From Sphingomonas leidyi (lineage in GTDB: Bacteria > Pseudomonadota > Alphaproteobacteria > Sphingomonadales > Sphingomonadaceae), in the NCBI RefSeq assembly GCF_011761945.1, contig NZ_JAASQV010000001.1:930001-994000 (forward strand): 64,000 bases of DNA, in the 5' to 3' direction. The notes beneath the pieces were generated by a model. That model saw nothing but the letters and a program-made list of their open reading frames with translations. It ran no database searches and had not been told where the DNA came from. The stretch's first letter is position 1, and the number at the start of each line of letters is the position of its first letter. A program made the position numbers and the translations under genes. Of this stretch, positions 1 to 9,243 are shown piece by piece.

Positions 1-85
1 GCACCTGCCCGGCGAAGCGGCTAGGGCGCCCCCATCGCGGCCGGCGATTCCCGGCGCGCAATCGATTCACATCTGGAGACAGCTC

Positions 86-1486
86 GTGGCTACCGTGCTC
101 GACAAGGATTACGTCGTTAAGGACATCACTCTGGCGGATTTCGGCCGCGCCGAGATCAACATCGCCGAGACCGAGATGCCCGGCCTGATGGCGCTCCGCG
201 CGGAGTTCGGCGCGTCGCAGCCGCTCAAGGGCGCGCGCATCACCGGCTCGCTCCACATGACCATCCAGACCGCCGTGCTGATCGAGACGCTGACCGCGCT
301 CGGCGCGCAGGTTCGCTGGGCGACCTGCAACATCTTCTCGACGCAGGACCATGCCGCCGCCGCCATCGCCGCCACCGGCGTGCCGGTGTTCGCGGTGAAG
401 GGCGAGAGCCTGGCCGAATATTGGGACTATGTCGGCTCGATCTTCGACTGGGGCGACGAGACCTGCAACATGATCCTCGACGACGGCGGCGACGCGACGA
501 TGTTCGCGCTGTGGGGCGCCAAGCTCGAGGCGGGCCAGTCGTTCGGCGAGCCGGAGAATGACGAGGAAGTCGAGATGCAGCGCGCGGTGAAGGAATTCAT
601 CAAGCGCAAGCCGGGCTACCTCACCGAGACGGTAAAGAACATCAAGGGCGTCTCGGAAGAGACCACCACCGGCGTGCACCGCCTCTATCACATCGCCAAG
701 AAGGGCGAGCTGCCGTTCCCGGCGATCAACGTCAACGACAGCGTCACCAAGTCGAAGTTCGACAACCTCTATGGCTGCAAGGAATCGCTGGTCGACGCGA
801 TCCGCCGCGGCACCGACGTGATGCTGGCCGGCAAGGTCGCCACCGTCGCCGGCTTCGGCGACGTGGGCAAGGGCTCGGCCGCGTCGCTGCGCAACGGCGG
901 GGCGCGCGTGCTCGTCACCGAGATCGATCCGATCTGCGCGCTGCAGGCGGCGATGGAAGGCTATGAAGTCGTCACGATGGAAGAGGCGGTCACCCGCTCG
1001 GACATCTTCGTCACCGCCACCGGCAATGCCGACGTGATCACCGCCGAGCACATGGCCGGCATGAAGAACATGGCGATCGTCTGCAACATCGGCCATTTCG
1101 ACAGCGAGATCCAGATCTCGGGCCTGTCGAACTACAAGTGGACCGAAGTGAAGCCGCAGGTCGACCTGGTCGAGTTCCCGGACGGCAAGCAGATCATCAT
1201 CCTGTCGAAGGGCCGCCTGGTGAACCTGGGCAACGCGACCGGCCACCCGTCGTTCGTGATGTCGTCGTCGTTCACCAACCAGACGCTGGCCCAGATCGAG
1301 CTGTGGACCAAGTCGGACACCTACAAGAACGACGTGTACGTCCTGCCCAAGCATCTCGACGAGAAGGTGGCCGAGCTGCACCTCGAGAAGCTGGGCGTGA
1401 AGCTCACCAAGCTCTCGAAGAAGCAGGCCGATTACATCGGCGTGCCGGTCGAGGGGCCGTTCAAGCCGGATCACTATCGCTACTGA
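86..1486 (+). CDS. ahcY: Adenosylhomocysteinase (SAH hydrolase)
   Basis: Cytosolic NAD-dependent enzyme that splits S-adenosylhomocysteine into adenosine and homocysteine, removing the product inhibitor of methyltransferases. The 466-residue protein has the family's usual bacterial length. Near residue 255 the NAD-binding Rossmann loop GFGDVGKG is visible, and the conserved C-terminus ends KPDHYRY. Other family blocks include [16 protein letters not shown] near the N-terminus and [11 protein letters not shown] near residue 390. Translation starts at GTG 86, with a GGAG ribosome site about 8 bases upstream. A strong hairpin terminator follows the stop, so it looks monocistronic at its 3' end. 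The 85 bases before the start show no recognisable gene or SAH riboswitch. Confidence 0.97.
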   Translation: MATVLDKDYVVKDITLADFGRAEINIAETEMPGLMALRAEFGASQPLKGARITGSLHMTIQTAVLIETLTALGAQVRWATCNIFSTQDHAAAAIAATGVPVFAVKGESLAEYWDYVGSIFDWGDETCNMILDDGGDATMFALWGAKLEAGQSFGEPENDEEVEMQRAVKEFIKRKPGYLTETVKNIKGVSEETTTGVHRLYHIAKKGELPFPAINVNDSVTKSKFDNLYGCKESLVDAIRRGTDVMLAGKVATVAGFGDVGKGSAASLRNGGARVLVTEIDPICALQAAMEGYEVVTMEEAVTRSDIFVTATGNADVITAEHMAGMKNMAIVCNIGHFDSEIQISGLSNYKWTEVKPQVDLVEFPDGKQIIILSKGRLVNLGNATGHPSFVMSSSFTNQTLAQIELWTKSDTYKNDVYVLPKHLDEKVAELHLEKLGVKLTKLSKKQADYIGVPVEGPFKPDHYRY

Positions 1487-1514
1487 TCCCGCCGCGCGAT
1501 CGCGCAGGAGCCGG

Positions 1515-1553
1515 AACGGGCCGCGTTCCCCATAGGGGGAGCGCGGCCCGTTT
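1515..1553 (+). terminator. Rho-independent terminator after ahcY
   Basis: A long G/C-rich inverted repeat (arms of about 16 bases, beginning AACGGGCCGCG and ending CGCGGCCCGTTT, loop about 4 bases) lies 26 bases after the ahcY stop and runs into a short T tract. Confidence 0.8.
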
Positions 1554-1566
1554 CGTTAACATCTCC

Positions 1567-1596
1567 GTTACTGTAACATTGTTGTAATTATGCAAC
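1567..1596. promoter_or_regulatory. Possible operator/promoter elements before the TonB receptor
   Basis: In the AT-richer gap between ahcY and the receptor there is a perfect small palindrome GTTAC-T-GTAAC (1567-1577), followed by a second symmetric element GTTG-N8-CAAC (1581-1596). Such clustered dyads are typical of regulator binding or promoter regions. No known regulator consensus was matched, so the role is a guess. Confidence 0.25.
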
Positions 1597-1723
1597 GCGC
1601 CGAGAGAAAGCGTTGTGGACCCGCAACTAACCCACGGTTTCCTACGTCCTGCTCCTGCTTCGGACAAAGGCTAGCAACAATCGATTCCGAGGACGGGAAA
1701 GTCTTTTGCTAAAGGGATGTAGC

Positions 1724-4700
1724 ATGCGTCGTTTTCTCTCCCCCCAGTACGACCGCCTTTCGCTGACCGCGTCTGCCGCGGTTCTTGCTCTCGCTTTGGT
1801 CGCCACGCCTGCGGTCGCGCAGACTGCCGACCAGACCCCGGCGCCCGCCGATACGCAGGACGATCAGCCTGCCGCTTCCGAGGGCACGATCGTGGTGACC
1901 GGCTCGCGCATCGCGCGCCCGGAGTTCGACACCGTGCAGCCGACCCAGGTGGTCGGCGCTGCCCAGATCGAATCCCGCGGCTACACCAATGTCGGCCAGG
2001 CGCTGCGTGAAATTCCGTCCTTCGGACCTCCGGGCAACAGCGCGGTCGGCGCGCAGTCGTCGTTCGGCCCGGCGCAGACCTTTGTCGACTTTTTCGGCCT
2101 CGGCACGCAGCGCACGCTCGTGCTGGTCAACGGCCGCCGCTTCGTCTCGTCGAACACCGCGAGCATCTTCGGCCCGGTCTCGCCGGGCAGCCAGGTCGAC
2201 CTGAACAACATCCCGACCACGCTGGTCCAGCGCATCGAGACCGTCGCCATCGGCGGTGCGCCGATCTACGGCTCGGACGCGATCGCGGGCACCGTCAACA
2301 TCATCCTCAAGAAGGATTATGAGGGCCTGGAGATCGGCGGCCAGTACGGCATCTCGCAGGAAGGCGATGCTCCCGAGGCGCGCATCAACGTCCTGGCCGG
2401 CAAGAACTTCGCCGGCGGCCGCGGCAACATCGTGATCGCAGCCGAGTACAACAAGACCACCGGCTTCACCTCGGCCGACCGGGCGATCACCGCGGCGGGC
2501 AATTTCTTCGGCACGCCGCCGGCCTCGCTGGGTTCGCCGTATCAGCGCCTGCTCTATCCGTCGCAGCGCTACACCGCCTTCACCTCGGGCGGCGTGCCGT
2601 TCAGCGACGACGACTATCTCGCCTCGCGCTCGGGCATCCGCGACGGCAATGGCCAGCTGCTCCAGTTCGGTCCCAATGGCCGCCTCGTCCCGCTCAATCT
2701 CGGCACCGTGATGCGCCAGGGCTATATCAGCAGCGGCGGCAACGGCTTCGACCTGCCGGCGCAGAGCAACCTGCTCACGAGCTCGGAGCGCTACCTGGTC
2801 AATGCGCAGGTCAATTATGAGCTGACCGACCATATCCGCGCCTTCGGCGAGGCCTGGTATTCGCACAACAAGGGCGTCAACCTGATCGACCAGCCCAACT
2901 ACAACACCGCGCTGTTCGATGCCGCCGGCACGCCTGACGGCAATCTGCTGCTGTCGATCAACAACCCGTTCCTGAACCCCGCCGACCGCGCGACCATCGC
3001 GGCGAACCTGCCGGCGGGCGCCACCCAATTCTATGTCGGGCGTGCGCTTTCCGACCTGACCACCGGCCGCGCCGAGGCGAATGTCGAGACCTATCGCTTC
3101 GTCGGCGGCTTCGCGGGCGACTTCTCGCTCGGCAGCCGCCAGTTCCAGTGGGAAGTGTCGGCGAACTACGGCCGTTCGCAGACCGTCGGCAAGAACTACG
3201 AGATCGTCAACGACAACTTCTTCAACGCGCTCGACGCGGTGCAGGACGTCAACGGCAACATCGTGTGCCGCCCGGGCTACACCAATTCGCCGGCCCAGAC
3301 GATCAGCAACACCTGCGCGCCGCTGAACATCTTCGGCGTCGGCCAGGCGAGCCAGGCCGCGAAGGACTATATCTTCGCGATCGCCCGTCCGGTCTCGACC
3401 AACGATCAGCTGGTGTTCAACGCGAACGTCACCGGCCCGGTGTTCTCGCTGTTCGGCAACGACGTCAGCGTTTCGCTCGGTTATGAGCATCGCCGTGAAT
3501 CGACCAAGTTCGATCCGGGCTCCTATTATTACGGCCATGACAATGGTGACGGCACGCGTACCCAATATGGCCGCATCATTCCGATCGATCCGATCAGCGG
3601 CTCGTTCAACACCAACGAAGTGTTCGGCGAACTTCGCGTGCCGCTCGTCACGCCGGAAAACGGCTTGAGCTGGCTGAAGACGGTCGAGTTCGACGGTGCG
3701 GCGCGCTGGGTGCACAACTCGCTCTCGGGCGGCGATCTCACCTGGACCGCGGGCGGCCGCATCGGCTTCGTCCGCGACATCACCTTCCGCGGCAACTTCA
3801 CCCGGTCGATCCGCTCGCCGGCCATCACCGAGGCGTTCAACCCGACCTCGCGGGCCTTCGACGTGGGCAGCGATCCGTGTGACACGCGCTATGTCGGCAG
3901 CGGCCCGAACCCGTCCGTCCGCAAGGCGAACTGCACGGCGGCAGGCATCGACACCACCAACTTCACGTCGAACTACAGCGACTTCACCGTGCCGGTGACG
4001 GTCTCGGGCAATCCGGGCCTCAGCAACGAGAAGGCGAATAGCTGGACGGTGGGCGCGGTGATCCAGCCGAGCTTCGCGCGCAGCTTCACGCTGGCGGTGG
4101 ACTGGGTGGACATCAAGCTGACCGATGCGATCACCTCGCTCGGCGGCGATGACATCCTCAACGCCTGCTATGACTCGCCCAGCTATCCGAACAGCTTCTG
4201 CGGCCTTGTCGATCGCGACTCCACCGGCCAGATCACGATGATCCGCGAGGGCTATTACAACGCGGCGTCGTACAAGACTTCGGGCCTCACGGTCACCGCG
4301 GCCTATCGCCTGCCGCTGGAGCGTGTCGGGGTCAACAATGCGGGCGTGCTCGGCCTCTCGGTGAACTATTTCTACCGCGACAAGCTGGAGCAGCGCGTCG
4401 GCACCGGCGACGTCAACCACCTTGCGGGCGAGATCGGCTATCCGCACCATTCGGGCACGGCCAATTTCACCTATGAGAGCAAGGACTTCAACGCGCTCGT
4501 CCAGGCCCAGTATTTCGGCAAGGGCAAGTATGACGTGGACGAGGCTCCCAACGCCCGCAACATCATGGGCGTGGGTGACTGGTGGCTGTTCAACGCCACG
4601 GTCGGCACCCGGGTGAACGACCAGTTCAGCCTGAAGCTGATCGTCGACAACGTGTTCAACGTGAAGCCGCCCTATCCGGCGCCGGCCGGCGGCGGCACCG

Positions 4701-4762
4701 TGACCTATTATTCGGGAATTCTCGGCCGCTATGCGCGCATCGCGGCGAGCGTGAAGTTCTGA
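1724..4762 (+). CDS. TonB-dependent outer-membrane receptor
   Basis: Outer-membrane beta-barrel with an N-terminal plug, expected to import a ligand using TonB energy. After a signal peptide ending near AVAQ comes a spacer, then the plug domain, which opens with the typical GTIVVTGSRIARPE. The plug contains LVNGRRF and the end-of-plug block IYGSDAIAGTVNIILK. The chain ends in aromatic Phe (ARIAASVKF), as barrel proteins do. Length is about 1012 residues, in the range of large sphingomonad receptors. The ATG at 1724 is preferred over the in-frame TTG at 1706 because AAAGGGA lies 7 bases before it. No substrate-specific neighbour is present: ahcY precedes and divL follows, each separated by a terminator. 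The ligand is unknown. Confidence 0.93.
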   Translation: MRRFLSPQYDRLSLTASAAVLALALVATPAVAQTADQTPAPADTQDDQPAASEGTIVVTGSRIARPEFDTVQPTQVVGAAQIESRGYTNVGQALREIPSFGPPGNSAVGAQSSFGPAQTFVDFFGLGTQRTLVLVNGRRFVSSNTASIFGPVSPGSQVDLNNIPTTLVQRIETVAIGGAPIYGSDAIAGTVNIILKKDYEGLEIGGQYGISQEGDAPEARINVLAGKNFAGGRGNIVIAAEYNKTTGFTSADRAITAAGNFFGTPPASLGSPYQRLLYPSQRYTAFTSGGVPFSDDDYLASRSGIRDGNGQLLQFGPNGRLVPLNLGTVMRQGYISSGGNGFDLPAQSNLLTSSERYLVNAQVNYELTDHIRAFGEAWYSHNKGVNLIDQPNYNTALFDAAGTPDGNLLLSINNPFLNPADRATIAANLPAGATQFYVGRALSDLTTGRAEANVETYRFVGGFAGDFSLGSRQFQWEVSANYGRSQTVGKNYEIVNDNFFNALDAVQDVNGNIVCRPGYTNSPAQTISNTCAPLNIFGVGQASQAAKDYIFAIARPVSTNDQLVFNANVTGPVFSLFGNDVSVSLGYEHRRESTKFDPGSYYYGHDNGDGTRTQYGRIIPIDPISGSFNTNEVFGELRVPLVTPENGLSWLKTVEFDGAARWVHNSLSGGDLTWTAGGRIGFVRDITFRGNFTRSIRSPAITEAFNPTSRAFDVGSDPCDTRYVGSGPNPSVRKANCTAAGIDTTNFTSNYSDFTVPVTVSGNPGLSNEKANSWTVGAVIQPSFARSFTLAVDWVDIKLTDAITSLGGDDILNACYDSPSYPNSFCGLVDRDSTGQITMIREGYYNAASYKTSGLTVTAAYRLPLERVGVNNAGVLGLSVNYFYRDKLEQRVGTGDVNHLAGEIGYPHHSGTANFTYESKDFNALVQAQYFGKGKYDVDEAPNARNIMGVGDWWLFNATVGTRVNDQFSLKLIVDNVFNVKPPYPAPAGGGTVTYYSGILGRYARIAASVKF

Positions 4763-4784
4763 TCGTCAATTCGCTTTGACGCGA

Positions 4785-4822
4785 GAACGAGGGGGTCCGG
4801 CTTGCCGGGCCCCTTTTCGTTC
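4785..4822 (+). terminator. Rho-independent terminator after the TonB receptor
   Basis: An inverted repeat with arms AACGAGGGGGTCCGGC and GCCGGGCCCCTTTTCGTT folds around a very short loop 22 bases after the receptor stop, with a T run inside the distal arm. Confidence 0.75.
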
Positions 4823-4911
4823 GCGCGCGGGCGGCATGCGGCCTTCCCGACCGGCGATGCATTGCCTAATGGTTGCGCCATGATAGTGCGCAAAGGGCGC
4901 GGGGACGCGGC

Positions 4912-7251
4912 TTGATTCATATTTCCCAGGCATCCGCGGTCGTCGCGGGAGCGGTCCTCGCGCTGCTGTTGATCGGTGCCGTCTGGGCGCTGTATCTGGG
5001 CCTGCGCGCCCGTGCCGAGGCCGTCGCGATCGCCGATGCCAATGCGCGTCTCTCCGCGCTGGTGAGCGGATCGCCGGCCCAGGCGATGCTGGTCCGCGCC
5101 GACGGCCGGCTCGAGCTGCCGCGCCGGCTGGGCGACTGGCTCGGCTTCCAGCAATTGCCGCGCGAACTGGCCGAACTGAGCGGAGACGGGGCAGGGCTGC
5201 TGCCCGAGGATGCCGAGGCGCTCGGCGTGCGCGTCGCCGCCGCGCAGAAGGCGGGCAAGCCGTTCAGCCTTTCCGTGCGGGCATGCGGCTCGGAGCGCGC
5301 GCTGCTGGTGATCGGCGAGCGGGCGCCCCAGGCAGTCAACGCACCGGGCGGCGTGGTGCTCTGGTTCCTCGACGCGACCGAGAGCCAGGCCGAGATCAAC
5401 CGTCTCCAGCGCGAGGCCACGCGCCTGCGCGCCGCCTTCGACGCACTTACCGCACTGATCGAGGCCGCGCCGATGCCGATGTGGTACCGCGGCGGCGACC
5501 TGCGCCTGCTCATGGTCAACTCGGCCTATGTCGAGGCAGTCGAGGGCAAGGACGCCGAGGACGTGGTGGCGCGCGGGCTGGAGCTGGTCGAGGGGGTGGG
5601 GCTGGGCGGGCCGCTCGCCAATGCCGCGATCGCGCGGGATACCGGCGAACCGCAGACCGCGGCGATGCCGGCGACGATCGGCGGCAAGCGCCGGATGCTG
5701 CGCCTCCACGACGTGCCGCTGCCCACCGGCGGCGTCGCCGGCTTCGCGGTGGACATCGAGGAACTGGAGCAGGCGCGGGGCGGCCTGAAGCGGTTCGCCG
5801 CCGCCCAGCGCGCGATGCTCGACCGGATCTCGGCCGGCGTGGCCCAGTTCGGCCCGGATCGCAGCCTCATCTTTTCGAACCAGCCCTTCCGCCGCATGTT
5901 CGCGGTGAAGAACGAGTGGCTCGCGGACCGGCCCGAATTCGATCGCGTGCTCGATCGGATGCGCGAGGCCAATCGCCTGCCCGAGGTGCGCGACTATCCC
6001 GCCTGGAAGGCGGAGCGGCGCGAATGGTTCGTCGCGCCCGATGCGGTCGAGGAGACGTGGAGCCTGGGGGCGACGCACCTGCGCGTCGTCGCCCAGCCGC
6101 TGCCCGAGGGCGGGCTGCTGCTGCTGTTCGAGGACCGGACGCAGCAATTCGAGCTGCAGCGCGAACATGGCGAGATGCAGCAGGTGCGAACCGCCACGCT
6201 GGAGAGCCTGGCCGAAGCGGTCGCGGTGTTCGGCAAGGGGCGGCTCCAGCTGTGGAACCGCAAGTTCCGCCAGGTCTGGGACTTCGAGGACGCTTTCCTC
6301 GACGGCCATCCGCAGGTGCAGCAGCTGGTCCGCGCCGCCGGCCCCCGGCTCGCCAAGTCGGCGCGTGCCGAAGTGATCGGCGACCTGATCCGCATGGCCG
6401 CGCAGGATCGCCAGTCGCGCGGATCCAGCATCGCCTTTGCCGATGGCAGGCATTTCGACATCACCGCGGTGCCCTTGCCCGACGGCAATGCCCTGGTGAC
6501 GATGCTCGACACCACCGATCACCACCGCGCCGAGCGCGCGCTGCGCGATCGTAACGAGGCACTGGAGGCGGCCGATCGGGTGAAGACCGCCTTCGTCGCG
6601 AACATGAGCTACGAACTGCGCACCCCGCTCACGTCGATCAAGGGCTTCGCCGAGATGCTGCACGGTGGCTTTGCCGGCCCGCTGAGCGCGAGCGGCGGGG
6701 AATATGCCGAGGCGATCCTGGTCTCGGTCGAGCGGCTGGGCCTGCTGATCGACGATGTACTCGACCTTACCCAGAGCGAGGGGGCGCCGCTGGAAAGGGC
6801 TCCGGTCGATATCGAGATCGCCGCGCAGAACGCGGCCGAGGCGGTGGCGCCGCTCGCCAAGGCCAAGGGGATCGAACTGGTGGTCGAGGATGCGGGCAGC
6901 GCGGGCAGCATCACCGGCGATGCCCGGCGGATCCGGCAGGTGATCGAGCATCTCCTGCGCCATGCCGTGGCGGCGACGCCCGAGCAGGGGCGCGTCCTGC
7001 TGCACCTCGACGGCAACCAGCGGGTGGCGCGGGTGATCGTTTCCGACAATGGCCCGGGGATGAGCCACGAGGCGGCGGCAGGCGCGTTCGATCGGTTCGC
7101 CCAGTTCGGCAATGCCCGGGGCGGCGAGCGGGCTACCGGGCTCGGCCTGCCGCTCGCCCGGCAGTTCGTCGAGGCGCATCGCGGCCGGATCGAGCTGATC
7201 TCGGAGCCGGGCGAGGGGACGCTGGTGACGGTGGAGCTGCCTCGGAAATAG
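4912..7251 (+). CDS. divL: DivL-type sensor pseudo-histidine kinase (Tyr in H-box)
   Basis: Membrane-anchored PAS-containing kinase homologue. One transmembrane helix lies near the N-terminus (AGAVLALLLIGAVWALYLG), followed by about 500 residues of PAS-like sensor region, a dimerisation/phosphotransfer helix and an HATPase domain (IVSDNGPGMS, GLGLPLARQFVE). The phospho-acceptor box reads NMSYELRTPLTSIKGF, so the usual His is Tyr (codon 6610-6612, residue 567 from this start). In Caulobacter, DivL has the same Tyr substitution and acts as a cell-cycle scaffold/regulator of CckA rather than a classic kinase. Length (779 residues) and the tsaE-amgK-murU neighbourhood also match. Start is uncertain: TTG 4912 has GGGGA upstream, while TTG 4873 would add 13 residues without a clear ribosome site. 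Confidence 0.85.
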   Translation: MIHISQASAVVAGAVLALLLIGAVWALYLGLRARAEAVAIADANARLSALVSGSPAQAMLVRADGRLELPRRLGDWLGFQQLPRELAELSGDGAGLLPEDAEALGVRVAAAQKAGKPFSLSVRACGSERALLVIGERAPQAVNAPGGVVLWFLDATESQAEINRLQREATRLRAAFDALTALIEAAPMPMWYRGGDLRLLMVNSAYVEAVEGKDAEDVVARGLELVEGVGLGGPLANAAIARDTGEPQTAAMPATIGGKRRMLRLHDVPLPTGGVAGFAVDIEELEQARGGLKRFAAAQRAMLDRISAGVAQFGPDRSLIFSNQPFRRMFAVKNEWLADRPEFDRVLDRMREANRLPEVRDYPAWKAERREWFVAPDAVEETWSLGATHLRVVAQPLPEGGLLLLFEDRTQQFELQREHGEMQQVRTATLESLAEAVAVFGKGRLQLWNRKFRQVWDFEDAFLDGHPQVQQLVRAAGPRLAKSARAEVIGDLIRMAAQDRQSRGSSIAFADGRHFDITAVPLPDGNALVTMLDTTDHHRAERALRDRNEALEAADRVKTAFVANMSYELRTPLTSIKGFAEMLHGGFAGPLSASGGEYAEAILVSVERLGLLIDDVLDLTQSEGAPLERAPVDIEIAAQNAAEAVAPLAKAKGIELVVEDAGSAGSITGDARRIRQVIEHLLRHAVAATPEQGRVLLHLDGNQRVARVIVSDNGPGMSHEAAAGAFDRFAQFGNARGGERATGLGLPLARQFVEAHRGRIELISEPGEGTLVTVELPRK

Positions 7252-7252
7252 C

Positions 7253-7282
7253 CGCTCCCCTTCCCCGGGAGGGAGGGGAGCG
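7253..7282. terminator. Hairpin between convergent genes
   Basis: An imperfect palindrome (CGCTCCCC ... GGGGAGCG, with a further CCC/GGG pairing inside) fills the 38-base gap between the convergent divL and the minus-strand gene at 7290. It lacks a T tract, so it is either a bidirectional terminator or one of the G/C-rich intergenic repeats seen elsewhere in the window. Confidence 0.45.
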
Positions 7283-7289
7283 CACAGGC

Positions 7290-7754
7290 CTAGTCCCTCA
7301 CCGGGCACTCCGGCGTGCCGGCGTTCGAATATTCCGGGGCGCTGTTCACGAGCCAGCCGCTCCGCTTCTCCTGCGCCTCGACGTCCGACGGGATCAGCGC
7401 CCATTCGCTGCGCGTGCACTGCTTCGACAGCGTGCCGTTCGCCCCGAACGGGCAATGGACCTTCACCGAGACGAAATAGCCGACATCGCTGGTCGTGCCG
7501 CGATAGGTGAAGTCCACCGCGTCGCCCGTATCCGTCCAGCTGGGCGAGCGATAATAGCAATGCTTGAAATGCGCGATACGGGCGCCGAGCTGCTCGCGCG
7601 TGCTGCCCGCCGGCGCGGAGAGCACATAGGCGTCGAGCCCTTCGAGCGAGACATCGCCCATGAAATCCTGACTGAAGAAATAGAAGACGAAGAATAGCGG
7701 TACGATGATCCGGTCGATCCAGCGGTGGGCGGGCGATCGCGCTTCCTCGTCCAT
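7290..7754 (-). CDS. Hypothetical single-pass membrane protein
   Basis: Unrecognised protein of 154 residues. A charged N-terminus is followed by one strongly hydrophobic helix (about residues 16-30, IIVPLFFVFYFF). The rest is a soluble domain of about 120 residues with four cysteines (KHCYY, VHCPF, KQCTR, ECPV) that could form disulfides if exported. The TDTGDAVDFTYRGTTSDVGY stretch and regular alternation suggest a beta-rich fold. The ATG at 7754 is chosen because the frame upstream runs through the divergent tsaE promoter region. Its ribosome site is weak. It sits between divL (convergent) and tsaE (divergent), interrupting an otherwise conserved gene block. No function is proposed. Confidence 0.6.
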   Translation of the reverse strand: MDEEARSPAHRWIDRIIVPLFFVFYFFSQDFMGDVSLEGLDAYVLSAPAGSTREQLGARIAHFKHCYYRSPSWTDTGDAVDFTYRGTTSDVGYFVSVKVHCPFGANGTLSKQCTRSEWALIPSDVEAQEKRSGWLVNSAPEYSNAGTPECPVRD

Positions 7755-7822
7755 TGCTGCCGATTCTCGCAGATATTCCTCAAGGAAGTGTTCAAGCCCG
7801 GTGCGGGTGATAAAGGAACGCC

Positions 7823-8266
7823 ATGTTGTTGCGCTCGCCGGAAGAATCGCTCGAACTGGGCCGCCGCCTCGCCGGGCTGGCGCGCCCCGGCGACGTGATC
7901 GCGCTGTCCGGCCCGCTGGGCGCGGGCAAGACCAGCATCGCGCGCGGGCTGCTCGCCGCGCTCGGGCTGGAGGGCGAGGCGCCGTCGCCCAGCTTCGCCA
8001 TCGTCCAGCCTTACGACCCGCCCGAAGTGCGCTTCCCGGTGCTCCATGTCGATCTCTACCGGCTCGACGATCCGTCCGAAGCGGCGGAGCTGGGCCTCGA
8101 CGATGCCCGAATCGATTCGCTGCTGATCGTCGAATGGCCCGAGCGGCTGGGGGCGGCGGCGTGGCACGATGCGCTGTGGCTGTCCCTGGATGTGGCACCG
8201 GACGGCGCGCGCGCCTTGACAGCGAAAGTGCCGGCGGCATGGAAGGACCGATGGTTCCCGACATGA
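7823..8266 (+). CDS. tsaE: tRNA t6A37 threonylcarbamoyltransferase complex ATPase TsaE
   Basis: Small P-loop ATPase that works with TsaB, TsaD and TsaC to make N6-threonylcarbamoyladenosine at position 37 of ANN-decoding tRNAs. The 147-residue protein has the Walker A loop GPLGAGKTS near residue 30, the family block PSPSFAIVQPY, and the HVDLYRL and IVEWPERLG motifs that mark TsaE. AAAGGAA lies 6 bases before ATG 7823. Its stop overlaps the amgK start (ATGA), so the two are probably translationally coupled. The tsaE-amgK-murU order after divL is a recurrent alphaproteobacterial arrangement. Confidence 0.95.
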   Translation: MLLRSPEESLELGRRLAGLARPGDVIALSGPLGAGKTSIARGLLAALGLEGEAPSPSFAIVQPYDPPEVRFPVLHVDLYRLDDPSEAAELGLDDARIDSLLIVEWPERLGAAAWHDALWLSLDVAPDGARALTAKVPAAWKDRWFPT

Positions 8267-9243
8267 ATCCGCCCGCCGCGGCGCCCGACTTCCTCACAGC
8301 CGCCGGTTGGGGTGGCGCCGAGATCCGCCCGCTCGCCGGCGACGCCTCGTTCCGCCGCTATTTCCGCGTGGTGGAACATGACCGCACCGCGATCCTGATG
8401 GACGCGCCGCCGCCGCACGAGGATCCGCGCCCGTTCATCAATGTCGCGCGCTGGCTGACCGGCAACGGCTTTGCCGCGCCCGAGATCCTGCACGAGGACC
8501 TGGCCGAGGGGCTGGTCCTGATCCAGGACTTCGGCGACGCCCGCATGCGCGAGACGGTCGACGCCGCGCCCGAAAGCGAACTGCGCCTCTACGAGGAAGC
8601 GATCGACCTGCTCATCCGCCTCGCCGCATATCCGGCGGCGGCCGAGCTGCGGCCCTACAGCCATGCCGAATATCAGCGCGAAGCCGCCCTGCTTCCCGAA
8701 TGGTATTGCCCCGCGATCGGCCTCGACGTCGATCTGGACGGATACCGCGCCGCCTGGGATCAGGCGCTCGCGCCCGTCCTTGCGGGTCACACGCCTGTCA
8801 CGGTGCTGCGCGACTATCATGTCGAGAACATCATGCTGATCGACGGTAGCGCGGAAACCTTGGGCCTTCTCGACTTTCAGGACGCGCTGGCGGGCCATCC
8901 CGCCTATGACCTCGTCTCGCTGCTGCAGGACGCGCGCCGCGACGTGCCCGAGGCGCTGGAGACCGCGATGCTCGATCGCTACAAGCGCATCACCGGCGCG
9001 GGCGATGCGTTCGACGTGGCCTATCACGTGCTCGGCGCGCAGCGGAACGCCAAGATCGTGGGCATCTTCACGCGCCTTTGGAGGCGCGACGGCAAGCCGC
9101 GCTATCCAGGCCTGTGCCCGCGCGTGTGGACCTATCTCAACCGCGACCTGCGGCACCCGGCGCTGAAGCCCGTCGCCGACTGGTTCGACGCCAATATCCC
9201 CGCCGACATGCGCGGCGATCCGCTCACCATCGCCGGCGCATGA
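8263..9243 (+). CDS. amgK: N-acetylmuramate/N-acetylglucosamine anomeric kinase AmgK
   Basis: Phosphotransferase of the choline-kinase-like (APH) fold that phosphorylates C1 of MurNAc (and GlcNAc), the first step of the fosfomycin-insensitive peptidoglycan recycling route known from Pseudomonas and Caulobacter. Visible features are GDASFRRYFRV near the N-terminus (nucleotide loop), the catalytic loop LRDYHVENIML and the metal-binding DFQDAL. It has 326 residues. The start at ATG 8263 overlaps the tsaE stop. In-frame ATGs at 8239 and 8251 cannot be excluded, but 8263 gives the usual short leader before AGWGGAEIRPLAG. Its stop overlaps the murU start (ATGA). Confidence 0.92.
   Translation: MNPPAAAPDFLTAAGWGGAEIRPLAGDASFRRYFRVVEHDRTAILMDAPPPHEDPRPFINVARWLTGNGFAAPEILHEDLAEGLVLIQDFGDARMRETVDAAPESELRLYEEAIDLLIRLAAYPAAAELRPYSHAEYQREAALLPEWYCPAIGLDVDLDGYRAAWDQALAPVLAGHTPVTVLRDYHVENIMLIDGSAETLGLLDFQDALAGHPAYDLVSLLQDARRDVPEALETAMLDRYKRITGAGDAFDVAYHVLGAQRNAKIVGIFTRLWRRDGKPRYPGLCPRVWTYLNRDLRHPALKPVADWFDANIPADMRGDPLTIAGA

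Noticed and set aside
1..85. Possible SAH riboswitch before ahcY
   Set aside because: Only 85 bases are visible, and no SAH-riboswitch core or convincing pseudoknot arms could be found.
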